Shown in pieces: positions 11,521 through 22,924 of a DNA stretch of 64,000 bases (its first letter is position 1; every line of letters starts with the position of its first letter). The notes under the pieces were generated by a model. The model saw only the letters and a list, made by a program, of their open reading frames with translations, searched no databases and had not been told where the DNA came from. Made by a program: the position numbers and the translations under genes. This stretch comes from Acheta domesticus (Eukaryota; Arthropoda; Insecta; Orthoptera; Gryllidae). Location of the stretch: NCBI GenBank assembly GCA_031308135.1, contig JAHLJT010009355.1, forward strand, positions 6,199,217-6,263,216. Direction: 5' to 3'.

Positions 11521-13050
11521 TCCATAAATGAAACTAGTATTGTACAAAGAAATATAACTTAAGCATAATAAAATAAATGATAAATTCACAACGAATGAGT
11601 TTCAATATTTAGGCTACTGCTAAAATTTTACAATATCACTGTTTTTTGGCTTGAGACGTTCCCCGTACGTTTACATATTTCTGCATTGTGATTAAAAAAA
11701 GCAAAAAATAATTAGAAGATTTTTAAAAATTTATTCTCTTAAAAAATTGTTCTGTGTATATCCTTTGTTACAAGTAAATATTTTTTTACGTTTGACGAGT
11801 AAATAATAGGGAAGATTTTCAAATGTGGCAAGCTTACACAGCTACACGATAGAAGGAGAGTACAATTGAAAATACAATAAACTTACGGACTTTATTCGCA
11901 ACGTGTTCTATTGGGAGTTATTTTGTTGTGATGCCGACATTTTCTAGTACTGTTTAATGTTAGTGTATAAACCTTCAGAAAATTTAACAACGCGATTTTT
12001 ATTAATTTATGTTTGCATCTTTTCTCAAAATATTATAATTGAAAATGTATGCTTTCTGTTTCGGATATTACTGAAATATATTGTAAAATATGATATACTT
12101 TCTGACTCGTAGAATATCAAACCAATGAAATATACCACTATTATTCTTCAGAAAAGCATCCATAAGCTTGAAAATGTACAAAGAAACCATGAAAATATCT
12201 CAAGAGCAACGAAGATATGACCAATGAAACGTCTCTAGCAGGGTTCGCTGCGGATAGAATGCGTCTATTAAGAAGCTGAGTGAAGCATCTAGGGAAAAAA
12301 GGAAAATGAACGACTGGGAGCATCGCATCGTAGTTAAACGACGACTACTGAAGTGGCTCCGCGACTTCTTTCAGGCAAGCAGTGAAATGATGTCCCTAGT
12401 ATAAGTGCAAGGTCAGAGGAGCAAGTACAATAAGAATATACCGGCGTAATGGACTTTATGGGCCGTAATGGACTTCGGCAATGGTTATTTTCAGCGGAAG
12501 TTAATTTCGTATTTCTGGATGAAAACTTGCTAGAGAACTATCTCTGGCAAACATGAACAAAATAATCGAACGTTAATTATTCTTGTTTCAAATACAAAAA
12601 AATATTCACACAGCAACGAGGATAAAAATTGGCTTATTTCAAAGAAATTGTTTGCGTTGTTGAAGAAAACATACTATAGTAGTGTTCTGTGTGGTTTATA
12701 TACATTACTAAACTCATCGGTTCCCAGCGGTTCATTGGCTAGAATTTGTCTGTGGTAAAGAAGGGAATGACAAATTAATTATGCAGAATATCATATATTA
12801 AAATTGACAAATTACCATTTAACGTTGGGGTGGAAGATGCTTACGTTTTGCCGATGATGTATAAATTTAACGAAAATTGAAATTTCAATAACGAAGTTAC
12901 ACAAATGTTATTTCCTCTGGGGAATAGACAACCAATCGTGCATTGATGTTTGACGGGAACAAGAAATCTCTTGTTGCCTTCGAACGTGACCCACTCAACA
13001 CCCATGCATGAAGATTTGCCTAAAAGTCAGGAGCAAATGACAAGTAAATT
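11521..13050. other. AT-rich non-coding DNA
   Basis: No gene, RNA or repeat recognised. Confidence 0.5.
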
Positions 13051-13208
13051 CTGTTATGGTGGTGCGCGGCGAATTGAATCGCGCGCCGCACCGCCAGCAC
13101 TCGGCGACAACACGGGGAGCATCGGACCGTAACAAGACCGGGCGAAAGGAGAAGAGGCAGCCAGCTAGCGAAGCCCCGGAATGGATGCGAGGCTATGCCG
13201 CCGGGGGG

Positions 13209-13275
13209 AATAAAAGCGGGCCCCGCCGCCGAGCAGACAGGCAGTGTTCTAGTGAAGTTCGGAGTGCAAAGTGGT
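13209..13275 (+). promoter_or_regulatory. Candidate pol II core promoter (TATA + Inr + DPE-like)
   Basis: Within a CpG-rich island (13055-13265), ATAAAAG lies at 13210-13216 and GGCAGTGT at 13240-13247. Taking the A of CAGT (13243) as +1 places the TATA box about 32 bp upstream, the normal arthropod distance. AGTGGT at 13270-13275 matches the downstream promoter element RGWYVT at five of six positions at about +28. No ATG occurs until near 13395, so any first exon would be mostly 5' untranslated. No downstream coding exon is recognisable, so the gene may lie beyond the window or the promoter may serve a non-coding transcript. Confidence 0.5.
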
Positions 13276-13289
13276 ATAGTTATTGACAA

Positions 13290-14980
13290 GGCGATATTTT
13301 TAGATCCGGCAATTGTGTTTTTGGACTCTCTTCTGGTATATTGTTGAAACGGCTTTGTATTGTGAACATCTATTGGTAAACGGTAACCTGGCTATGTTAT
13401 TTGGTTTAATTCTTTGGTTACCGGGTTGTTAAAGTTTGCCTTGCTACTTTTGTTTAATAAAAACTCTGTTTACGAAACTTCTGTGTTTTCCTGGATACAA
13501 CAAATTCGTTACATGGAATTTTCCACTACACATTCGTTGTTGACAAAAGTTATCGTTTTCGACACCCCACATGTTGTAAAAGTTTTTACCATTTTGTGAA
13601 AGTGTTTAAAAATGATGACCATTGCTTTGAATGTTCTGCGACCTTTTTTTGGAGCGAAAATGTGGGTGTAGAGAGAGACGAAAACAAAACCAGGAAAAAT
13701 AGCATTTGCTAACCCAGACTAGTAGTTAACGCAGACTTACATCGCCAATATTTAACCGTGATTGATAAAAAATGGAATATTTAACCTCGATTAGAGCAAC
13801 ATTCGATTATTTTATACGATTAATAGAAAAATTGAATATACTACACTAATGAATGTATATTTTTTGTCAATTATTTAATTCTATTGTTTTACTTCACTTT
13901 AACAAAATATTAAAAATAGCTCTCTACACACGAAGTAAGCAACGGAATGTATAGTGTGATTATTCCTCTCCAACTCTCTCAGAAAATACTCACAAAGAAA
14001 ACAAGTAGAGACAATCATAAACGATTAATTACGTGCTAGCAAATTTATAAAATGAAAAATTCCCAATATATGTTGTTTTAATAAAGAAAGAATTATCTCT
14101 AGTGTTTTTCTGTAATCGGAGAGAAATAATCACAATAATCACAGTTTGCCCTTAGACTTTTGTAATTGATGTCACTCTTTCTAAATAATTCACAGAAAGT
14201 TTCATTTTAAGCTCGACTATTGTGGTTTGTCTCTTGAATATGTCTAGCAAAGAGAATAAATCTTCAAGCTACGCGTATAGTGTAAAGCTTCTCTAAATAA
14301 TGGAACTAAAATAAACCTCCTGCCCAATATCAACAGAGATGTTTGGATATTAGAGTTCCATTATGCGAAACAATTCAAATATTTCGCAGCAACTTTAGTC
14401 AAATAATACACAGAAGAAACCACGTACAAAAATTGTTTTAAATAGCAAAAATATGTCTTCTGAAACCATACCACAAACAAAACTCATAATTGAAACATTA
14501 GCCAATCAGATAGATATTACAGAAGACCAAACTCAATAATTAAAACCCAATTGTAACTTCATGAAGTCGAGATACACAGCATTGTAATAATTCTAATAAC
14601 GCAAGAAGTATACTCTTTTTTGAGATTGATCAATTTATTTTCACTACTCATGTTATATTTGTATTATTTTTTTGGCATTTACCTATGAGATAGCGCACAG
14701 TTTCATTTCAGTTAGAAATTCTCTTCTCAACCGGCATACTGGCTTCTTTTCGATTTCTATTTGAAGTTATGTTTGCTAGCATGTCACTTTCTGTCCACAA
14801 ACTAACGATTGCATCGAATACTAATGAAGAGTTTCAGAGAATCTTCAGTTGACCATTCAGCCGTCTTCTCCGACACAAAATAATACAAAGTTTGTTAGCT
14901 GTATCCAAAAATATTATGAGAACTTCATAACACACTTTGAGAGAGCGCTGAGAATATTTGCAAGACGGCTAATTCCGAAT
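13290..14980. other. AT-rich non-coding DNA, possibly intronic
   Basis: No supportable exon downstream of the candidate promoter. Short frames (for example from 13414) lack family features. Confidence 0.45.
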
Positions 14981-14984
14981 CGAG

Positions 14985-15345
14985 TTTCTTGCGGGAGTGC
15001 AATTCTTGCCTCTCCGAGCGCCGGGAGCTTCGCATGCGGTCGCGGGGAGAGCGCCGCGTCTGGGGCGGCTTCGCCCGAGGGGTGGAAGAGGGAAGGGGGA
15101 GGGGAGAGGAGGGGGGGAGGATAGGAAGCAGACAGCAGTAGCTGCGAAGTTGCGGCGCGCCGCGGCTGGCTCTCCACTTCCAAGTAAACAAGTTGTAAAA
15201 TACGATGCGAAGTGGAGCGCTACAACCCCCGTTTCGGCCCCGAGCGCCGCGCGTTGGATTGTGCGATAAGAGACGCGAGCGAAACCCGCGCTCTGCTTTC
15301 TCAACCCCAGCCCCCCCCCTGCCCCCTACCCCGCCGCGGCCCACG
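14985..15345. other. CpG-rich island with purine run
   Basis: GC-rich block. A G/A-only run at about 15080-15126 (GGAAGGGGGAGGGGAGAGGA type) gives strand asymmetry, followed by balanced CpG-rich DNA and a C-run near 15305-15330. Six overlapping frames on both strands show it is compositional rather than coding. Confidence 0.45.
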
Positions 15346-15354
15346 TTGCTGACA

Positions 15355-15485
15355 CTGCTACCAGCTAATACCGCCGCCACGTCCGTCACTGCAGCCACTC
15401 TCACAGATGCCAAAACACCACCACCGCCACAATCGCAATCGTTTGCACAATGCCCATCCACATCTCAAGTTCACCACGACACCAT
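15355..15485. repeat. CCA-rich repeat, left copy
   Basis: A segment with GCCACTCTCACAGATG, then AAAACACCACCACCGCC, then TTTGCACAATGCCCATCC. It is clearly related to 15882-15975, which carries the same words in the same order. The SINE A fragment lies between the two copies. Confidence 0.6.
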
Positions 15486-15486
15486 C

Positions 15487-15868
15487 TATCAGTCGCTGTC
15501 TGGAGGGGAATTCTACCGGCCGGCGGCTCTGATCTGATTGGTTTTCTCCGATCAACACGGGCGAATGCCGGATCAGTAGTCTAACTAAACGGGCCCCGGA
15601 CCGAGCGCAATCCTTTTTTCCTTCCTCTTCTTTGCCCTATCCTCGCCCCTTACACATACACACTTACATGCACTACACTAACACACATAATGGAAGACCG
15701 GTCGGGAACTTAGAACTTGTCCCGGCTGGGGAACTCCCCGATAATGGGAGTCACCTGGTTGTTGAAAATCCCGCTTTCCGACGGTAGGTCGGCGCTGGAT
15801 CTCACTATCAAAGGGAGGGAAGATCACCCCAGGTCTCAATGAACAAAACATGCCCTACACTTACAGAT
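15487..15868 (+). mobile_element. SINE A, copy 1, 5'-truncated
   Basis: Shares in order with the four other SINE A copies: CAGTCGCTGTCTGGAGG, GCCGGCGGCTCTGAT, CTCCGATCAAC, CTTCCTCTTC, TACACTAACACACAT, GTCCCGGCTG, GACGGTAGGTCGGCGC, GGAAGATCACC and CCTACACTTAC. The tRNA-like head of the full-length copies is missing. It sits between two copies of a CCA-rich segment, so it either inserted into an already duplicated tract or the tract duplicated around it. Confidence 0.75.
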
Positions 15869-15881
15869 CTCAAAACTGTCG

Positions 15882-16230
15882 ATGCTGCCACTTTCACAGA
15901 TGTCAAAATACCACCACCACAACAGCAATTGCTTTCACAATTCCCATCCCCATTCCAATCCCACGTTCATCACGTCATCGTTGCACCGCCGCCACCTGAC
16001 GTCACCACGTGCCCCGCCACTGCCGCTCCCCGCTTTCAAACTACGTCCACAAACGCGTCTGGCACAATCATTACTACCACAGCCGTCTTCACCGCCGTCA
16101 ATCAGTTGTACTACCTTAGATATCGTTACCGCCACTGCCGCTGCATCCAACTCTGCCTCTATTATCTCTATCAACATCCTCTCCCTAAGCTTTCGCGAAC
16201 ATAGGCACCCCCACACACCCAGGCACCTTC
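15882..16230. repeat. CCA-rich repeat, right copy, with CRE and E-box
   Basis: Matches 15355-15485 over about 95 bp, then continues as degenerate CCACC/ACC-rich DNA. TGACGTCA (15997-16004) is followed by CACGTG (16006-16011). Two overlapping plus frames reflect the repeat and are not considered genes. Confidence 0.5.
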
Positions 16231-16309
16231 ATACACACTGGCACGTCATCACCAACTCCATTTTCACTTCACTCTGTGTCTTTCATTCAACAATGTATAA
16301 GTGATTATA

Positions 16310-18940
16310 TTAACGTAGAGGACGGTAGTTAAATTGAAATTATTTTAAGATGGTCTGAATTAGTATTTGCGGAAACGTAATGTGATAAGTGAATTTTCAT
16401 TTCCTCTTTAAAAAAATCAACTCAAAATATGTAAACAACGGGATCAAAAGGGCGCAGAAAATAAATTTTGAAATTCTTTGTGAAATGTCTACTTTAGGTA
16501 TTGAAGTTTGTGCATGGAATTATACAGATTAAAACATTTTTCTATGTTTCGCAGAATCTTATTTTGTATCATTGGCAATGGAGTTATTCCTCTATTTATG
16601 AGTCCAGCTACCCTTGTAACAATTCATAAATTTCAGAAGTAATTGCACTTGGGAAAGCTATTCTATTAATACCACTGTTTCCGTCCGTACAGTACTTTCC
16701 GTCTTAAGGATGTTCAAGTTTGCTGGTCCATAAGCTATACTTCGTAATTTTGTTGAATTATTCTTGTTAAATATGCAAAAGGTATGAATAAGATTTTCCG
16801 AAAAATCTTCTCAATTACATTCTCTTCTTTCTACTAACATATTTTATTTTTCAAAATAACAAAATACTCCTTGCCTATCAGATTTCAGTGTGTTGTGTGA
16901 GAGAAATAGGCACACAATGTAACATGCAACAGATTTAATGTCGATTACCTGTGCGTTGATTATTATTATACAGAAATGTTGCGTTCTAAATATAGAGAAA
17001 TTACAAATTTTATAGAACTCTGTAGTCTGTGAAATAATCTGCACAAGAAGATTTTTGCATTTTTAAAGTAGTAAAACTGTTTGTTGTCATATAGGTGCAT
17101 ACAGATATAAATCTTTCTAATTACACTTTTCATTTAAAATGTATTCACGTTATATTATTATAAAATGTGGAGAACTAAGTTACACAGAATATTTTCCAGT
17201 TAATTATTAAATAAAGGATATCTGAGATGTCAAAATAAAACAATACTCATTGAATTACGCTTTGAGTTACATGCCGTGCAAATTTGATGACTACAAGTCA
17301 CTAAAGAAAATGTATTGTGTAAAACATAATTCTGAGTTGCATATTTCCATTCATCCACAAGGGTAAAAGTACCTCTAAAATATTTAGTTTCAAAATACAT
17401 TTAAGTTTCCTTTCTGAATACTCATAATTTGAAGAAACGTTATCCCTGGCCTGGAAGGTTTCCGGTGACGGGAAGGCAAATATTGTGAATGATCACACCG
17501 ACGACTCCAGATAATGATTTTGTAAACTAGAGGAAGTAAAGTCAACTGCAATTTTATTTTTAAATATACCTAATTATAAGTCGTTTTTCTATTAATCTTT
17601 CTTAATCTGAGTTCCGTATTATCCCTAAATTCGCATGTACGGAGATGATAGTTTTACCTCCGGAAATTCTTTTTCTTGGCCCATGATACGAGTTCTAAAT
17701 TTTGTGGAAGGGAAAAAACAAACCCTACAAGAAGGTACCACCGGAAGACGGGAAGCGTGTCTGAAATTGTAAAACATTTCTTAAAGAAAGATGACGTCTC
17801 TTAAACATTTGTGGTTAGGCAAGGAGACGTAATTGTTGAGATAAACATGTGTTGGAAAGGGATCAATTACATCTAGAATACTTCTATCTTCAAGGTTCAT
17901 GCCTAGAATGCATTGTTTGACAGAAATTCTATTAATATTCTTATTTCTAGGGTATAATAACGTTCATTGAACTACTAAACTTACCTTGAGGTCATTGATT
18001 TGAAAATCAACAAATTATTTCATTTATTAATAAAATATTTAATAAACGTATATTAACTGTTATAAAGAGGTTAGCGAGAATGTTCACACTGCTTCTGCCA
18101 TCTCACAAGAGGGATAACGAATCCAAAGATGATGGGATTAAAAAGATAGGCTTGCTCTTGACTGTAATACAAAAGAATCTGCGAGATCACTGTCGAGACA
18201 GCTGAGAGATCACCAGCAGGTTTAAAAAACGAGGGAGGATGCTGAGGAAAAACCGCTTACGAGGTGACGTAGGAGGGCCTTCTGAAGGGGTTTGTCACAA
18301 CCTCTTAGGATGGCGATGACAAGAGCGCTGAAGGGAATTTTCTGAATTCGCTTAAAAATACCTCCACGCCGATGCTGACACAAAGCCACTATCGTTCGTG
18401 GAATTTGTTTCATGCAGCATGTAACGTAGTAAGATTAAACGTGACAGTAAGTCACGTCAGCCAATAGTTATCGTTGTCTTTATTTGGGATTACATGGGGA
18501 ATCATCACAACGGCAATCAACAATATTTACAATGCCATTTAAACTATTTGAATCCCTAAATCAACACCTGACGGCCTACCCTGAAATGTACATGAGATGA
18601 ATGGCCGGGCGTTTGTTGACAAGAAATGATGAATGATGGAGCGATAGTGGAAAGTGAGGACGCGGAGAACCGAAGGTACTCGACAATTCGTCCGCGAGCC
18701 TCCTTTGTCCACTCGAAGTCCACATGTGTCAACCGGGAAATGAGCACTTGAACAATGGAGCGAGATCGGTCTGACCGGTACATATGTACATCCGCAAAGA
18801 GTTGACAAAAAAGACATGTGACATGAGTATTTCCTCTCATCATTCTCCTTTGTCGGGTTGGTTTGATAAGTCTTGCTACGTGCGTTTCCTAAGTTAATAC
18901 AATGATAAACAAAGTAATATTTCCCCAGGCACAAATGACG
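16310..18940. other. AT-rich non-coding DNA
   Basis: No gene or repeat family recognised across about 2.6 kb. A GC-balanced patch at 18180-18420 and minus frames at 18539-18934 were examined and show no family features. Confidence 0.5.
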
Positions 18941-18954
18941 TTGGCATTTTATTT

Positions 18955-19175
18955 AATACGATTTTTTGTTATTCAAGGTCGCATCAACTACTAGGTTATT
19001 AGCGACCACTATTGGATGTAACATTATGGTATGAGGATAAAACGATACGGTGATGATGGGGGGTGAAAGGACGAACAAAGGAAAGGAACAATCATGCCCG
19101 AGGCGGGACTCGTACCCGCGAACCCACGGTCCAAGATCAGTTCGGCACTACTGCTTTAGCGATCTCGGCCACGGG
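18955..19175 (-). mobile_element. SINE B, near full-length copy
   Basis: On the minus strand the element begins GTCGGCCCCGTGGCCGAG, a tRNA-Ser/Leu-like head with A box (TGGCCGAGATCG) and B box (GGGTACGAGTCCCG). The body reads TCCTTTCACCCC, ATCGTTTTATCCTCATACCA and CCAATAGTGGTCGCTAAT, then ends GACCTTGAATAACAAAAAA. The plus-strand copy at 61781-61969 shares the whole body and tail. It would be transcribed by pol III and moved by a partner LINE. Target duplication not resolved. Confidence 0.8.
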
Positions 19176-19260
19176 GCCGACAAGTGCGATGTTCTTTGTG
19201 TAGAATGGCTGGTAGAAGGGAGCGTAGGTTTGCAGGGACGGAGTCGGTAGCTACTTGAGT

Positions 19261-19314
19261 GTCCGGGGAACGCCGCGTTCAAGGCACTAGTGCTGAACGC
19301 GACGCTTTCCGGAC
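19261..19314. repeat. Imperfect palindrome, 21-bp arms
   Basis: Arms 19261-19281 and 19294-19314 match at 17 of 21 positions when one is reverse-complemented. The centre (GCACTAGTGC, 19284-19293) is itself a perfect palindrome. It lies about 85 bp beyond the SINE B head. Confidence 0.65.
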
Positions 19315-19689
19315 GGCCGAATAGCTGTGTCTGGCTGAAGTTTAGTTAACTCAGTATATTTTGTACGTAAATATTATCTTTTTAATTATATTAAATATTG
19401 TGTTGCTACTTTCCATTATTCTCAGTACATTATCCTTCGTGCCTTGAACTTACGTCTACTTAAACATTTTGAATTTCCACCAATCCGTTGTGTGACATTT
19501 AATAGCGTCACTGATGTGGTAGTGCAACCGTTTGGACAGGCATGAATAGAGGGAGGCGCGGGGTCGGTCCATTGACAGGAGGTGGTGCGGTGGCGACATG
19601 ATAGTGACGAGAGTAGAACCCGCAGCGAGAATAAAAAAAAAAGGAAAAGAGGAAAGTTGGGGCCGCCGTAGCTTTGGCAGCGTGAGTGG

Positions 19690-19930
19690 AGGTGACAGGG
19701 CGAAGCGATGAGTCCCAATCGAACGCCCGCGCCCTCGCGAGCGCTGCTCGCCGCCGCCGCCGCCGCCATTTACAAGTTTGATGGGCGCCGGCGTCGGCGT
19801 CGACGTCGGCTTCGCTGCGCGCGCGGCCATCTGCATATGGAAATGACCGCCGCCAGCCCCGCGCGCCGTCGCCGCCGCTCGTACCGCCCCCAGCACAGTG
19901 CGCCGAAATGGCACTTAAAGGGCGACGCCT
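19690..19930. other. CpG-rich island
   Basis: GCCGCC repeats near 19750-19766 precede GCCATTTACAAG, then GGCGTCGGCGTCGACGTCGG, then CATCTGCATATGGAAATG. It has YY1/Pho-like GCCAT words and an octamer-like TGCATATG. Frames on both strands are mutually overlapping, so no coding call is made. Confidence 0.4.
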
Positions 19931-20061
19931 ACTTTTTACTTTCTCGTATACGTACGTATGTACGGAGTAATATACGTAGTATAGGGAAAGTTAATGTAAT
20001 GTTGCGCGAAAAAACGGCGGATGTTTGGCAGAAAAAAATTCATTGCCGAGCCCTGATAACA

Positions 20062-20493
20062 AACTAGTGGTGCTACAGAATGACACAGACTTTCCCCTAT
20101 TCGTTTTCTATTTCCTCTGGTCTCGGGTCTCTCTCTATTTCCTTTGGTCTCTCGTCAGACTTGCCACATTTATATGTCAGCTGCCATTTATCGCCGCCCA
20201 AAGTCGATCTTTTTGACATTTACTTAATTTTTTGGATTCCTAATAGTAGAACGGAAATATTAATTTTAGAATATTAAAGAACACTAAAAACCTCGTTCTA
20301 AGTGGCAACTTTGAAAAATTTGGAGCAGTTTTTAAGAAAATGGAGTTTAAGCGCTATTGTAAATGTGAAATTTGAAGCTCGGCGATAGATGGCAGCTAGC
20401 AAGAGTATGTGTCAATTCCAATAGCTAGTCCAGACGCAAGGAAATCGAAAAATAATACGGGAAACTCTGTGCCGTTCTGTAGCACCACTAGTT
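20062..20493. mobile_element. Foldback / MITE-like inverted-repeat element
   Basis: The outer 19 bp are perfect inverted repeats: AACTAGTGGTGCTACAGAA at 20062-20080, and its reverse complement at 20475-20493. Similarity continues inward for about 150 bp per arm (ACACAGA.TTTCCC, then TTTC.ATTTCCT, then CAGCTGCCAT.TATCGCCG), leaving a roughly 100-bp centre. If the target duplication is TA (20065-20066 and 20489-20490), the termini would be GTGGTGCTACAGAA. There is no coding capacity. The superfamily is undecided. Confidence 0.75.
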
Positions 20494-20507
20494 CTTTTCC
20501 TTCTACT

Positions 20508-20780
20508 TCACCCTTAGGTGGCTCAGGGCATTCATTGATGTCCCTGCAGTGCCAGCTCAGGGTTCTAGTTCCGACAGTGGCAGGATTTTCCACGCTAGCT
20601 AGATAGAGTCGAGTTCAGGCCGCTGTCTGGAGAAGAATTCTAACGGTTGCCGGCTCTGATCGGTAGTTTTCCGTGGCTTCTGCGGTCAACACTAGGCGAA
20701 TGCCGGTGTAGTACCCTAATGAATGGATTATGGACCGCGCGCGATTTTACCGTTCTCTTCCTTAACCTGTCTTGTCTCCT

Positions 20781-20837
<57 letters not shown>

Positions 20838-21076
20838 ATTTGCACTAAACTACCTCATGCTGGGAGCTTAGAGCTCGTCCCAGCTGGGGCGGTGCTCCGA
20901 TACTAGAGATATCTGGTTGGGGAAAACCTGAAGCCGGTGAGTAGGTCGGCGCTGGATATCAGCATTCGGCGGAGGAAGATCACCGTCATCTCACGCGATA
21001 AAACATGCACTACAGTTACGGGACGAATTACCTTAGCCGTTAACAAGTCCGGAAATACTAAACAACCAATAAAAAA
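20508..21076 (+). mobile_element. SINE A, copy 2
   Basis: The tRNA-like head has A box (GGTGGCTCAGGGC) and B box (GGTTCTAGTTCC), followed by the family body: GGCCGCTGTCTGGAGAAGAA, GCCGGCTCTGAT, GGTCAACAC, AGAGCTCGTCCCAGCTGGGG, GTAGGTCGGCGCTGGAT and AAAACATGCACTACAGTTAC. It ends near AACAACCAATAAAAAA. A long (AC)n has expanded inside it, where other copies carry a modest TACACACAC stretch. Confidence 0.8.
20782..20835. repeat. (AC)27 microsatellite inside SINE A
   Basis: Uninterrupted AC dinucleotides over 54 bp. The other SINE A copies show only short CA-rich sequence at this position, so the expansion arose within this insertion. Confidence 0.95.
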
Positions 21077-21084
21077 TTTTCTTC

Positions 21085-21300
21085 TACTCCTTCTTCATCT
21101 CCTCAAATACATTCCCTCCCTCTCTTCTATTTCATCTTCTTTCTCTATTTGACTACATTCTGTCCCTATATTTTGCTAGATCTCCTTCCTTTCTTCTCAT
21201 ACTTCTCTCTTCTAAAATATTTTCTAATATTAGTTCTACATTTTCTTCTTTCTCTTCTTCTACATCTCTATCCTCTTATTCTTTTTCTACTCGCGCAACG
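21085..21300. repeat. Polypyrimidine CTTCT-rich tract
   Basis: Irregular TTCTTC/CTCCTT sequence immediately after the SINE A tail. The plus frames here are leucine/phenylalanine-rich by composition only. Confidence 0.6.
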
Positions 21301-21725
21301 AGCCGGTTTCTATTTTATAAACATTTATGAATGGAAAAGAACTTCCCAATACTTAAAAATTAGCATTTGTGCTGTCGGTTAATACAGAGCACCACCTTTT
21401 AAACAACATTTTTTAGACCAGCATGCGTCACTGATTCATGTAGTCGCTAGATTTCTTAGGAGAGCTTCTATTAATTTTTGAGTACAGAAAATTAAACTTT
21501 CCTATAATTTCCGTATAGTGGATACTCAATTCCTTGTATTGTCATTTTATAAACCTAGTGTCAAACCAAACAGAGGGAATGTCTAACAATGTCTAACCCT
21601 ATGCCAAATAAAGGAATCTTCCGTGCCTTCAGCTGTGCGCCTTGTGATCTTTCAACTCGCCAATGCTGTTGTAATTCGCAACTGATGCACCTTTTCCTAC
21701 TTAGGATATTTGTTTTCACCAAACT

Positions 21726-21806
21726 ATCACTAAGAATTACATAAACAATTTTGTCACAAAACAATGTCACAATTTTGACAAAATCGTTTATGTAATTCTC
21801 AGTGAT
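21726..21806. mobile_element. Hairpin element, 31-bp arms
   Basis: Arms 21726-21756 and 21776-21806 are inverted repeats with two mismatches, both containing GAATTACATAAAC, around a 19-nt centre. It may be a minimal snap-back MITE or a hairpin RNA locus. Confidence 0.7.
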
Positions 21807-22369
21807 CATTATATCTGACGATCAGATCAGTTTTTTATTTTAAATTTCTTTTTTCTACAAGGCAATGCTATCTCATATTGTGAACACCAACTCAAAGAAA
21901 TGAGTCAATATTATTCTTCACTACAAACTAATAGAATGCCCGCAAGTAAAAAGAATCATAACATAATTTTAACCTATTTTATAACCACCCTGTTACCTTC
22001 TTGGTTCAACAAGCAAGTCGGAAATTTGTTCCGTAGAGGATATTTCATGACAATCTTATGTGAAACCACGGTATTTAACGCTTCGCAGAATTTTTATTAT
22101 AAACCTGTTTCTCGTGAATAATTAAAAATTTCTGTAACAACGTGTGTCCTGATAAATCGCCCACAAAATTAACTTTAATGTGGACTTCAATTAGCACGTA
22201 CAAATAAATTATGAAAGAAAATATTAATATTAAATAAATATTTTCGATGTCAATTTCGAACTAAAAAACTTTAATATTTCAACTTCATGGCGCTCTTTCA
22301 ACTAACAATATCAACCCTGATTCTTTGAGAGAACGAGACGAATCTTGGTGTCAACAATTAAAAAAAAAC

Positions 22370-22760
22370 ACCGCGCCGTAAGCAAACAGTTTTTAATTTA
22401 TTCCACAATAAAAAAGTAAAATTCCTTGCCCGAAGACCGGCGCGTCACAGCGACTTCCTGAGCAGCAACGCGACCGCTTTCGGCGTCTGCTGTTTTTCCA
22501 GGCGCGTCGCGGGACGCCACCCCGCCGCCGCCGCCGCCGAGAAACGATGCGCCGACATTTTTCAAGCGGCGGAGCGGACCTCGCCGTTCGCCTGTTTTCG
22601 CTCTCTCCTCTCCGGAGGCCAACGTGCGACGCGTGGTCGTCGTCCTTTTTTCCTGGCGGCGGTTTTTCGGGAAGCGAGCGTCTCCCCAGAAAGGGCACTG
22701 CGACTCGGCGCCGCGCCGGAAACGCTCCTGGCGGCGAGACGGCGAATTAAGTAAAGCTGG
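22370..22760. other. CpG-rich island with forkhead-like site
   Basis: TAAGCAAACA at 22379-22388 is the reverse complement of the forkhead consensus TGTTTGCTTA. The rest is CpG-rich with a CCGCCGCCGCCGCCG run near 22521-22537. Overlapping frames on both strands are compositional. Confidence 0.4.
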
Positions 22761-22924
22761 ATATTTCACGCTGGTGCATTCGAATCAAGAATTTCTGAGA
22801 GGTTCATGTGCGCGGGATTTCTTTGCCGCCTGGCCCCCCGAGAGGTCTCACGTCTTTTTGCCTCTGTTACAAGGTTCGCAGCCCTCGTTTAGTCTCTGCT
22901 ACAAAGGAGAAGTCTCGTAAAGTT

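Noticed and set aside
12141..12323. Short frames in AT-rich regions as small genes
   Set aside because: No family resemblance, no splice or promoter context, and lengths expected by chance.
18955..19175. Functional tRNA gene
   Set aside because: The tRNA-like head has no consistent cloverleaf, is followed by a SINE body and A-rich tail, and recurs as a repeat.
20640..20871. Frames with CVCVCV or HTHTHT runs
   Set aside because: Translation of the AC microsatellite inside SINE A; the same applies at 61156-61603.
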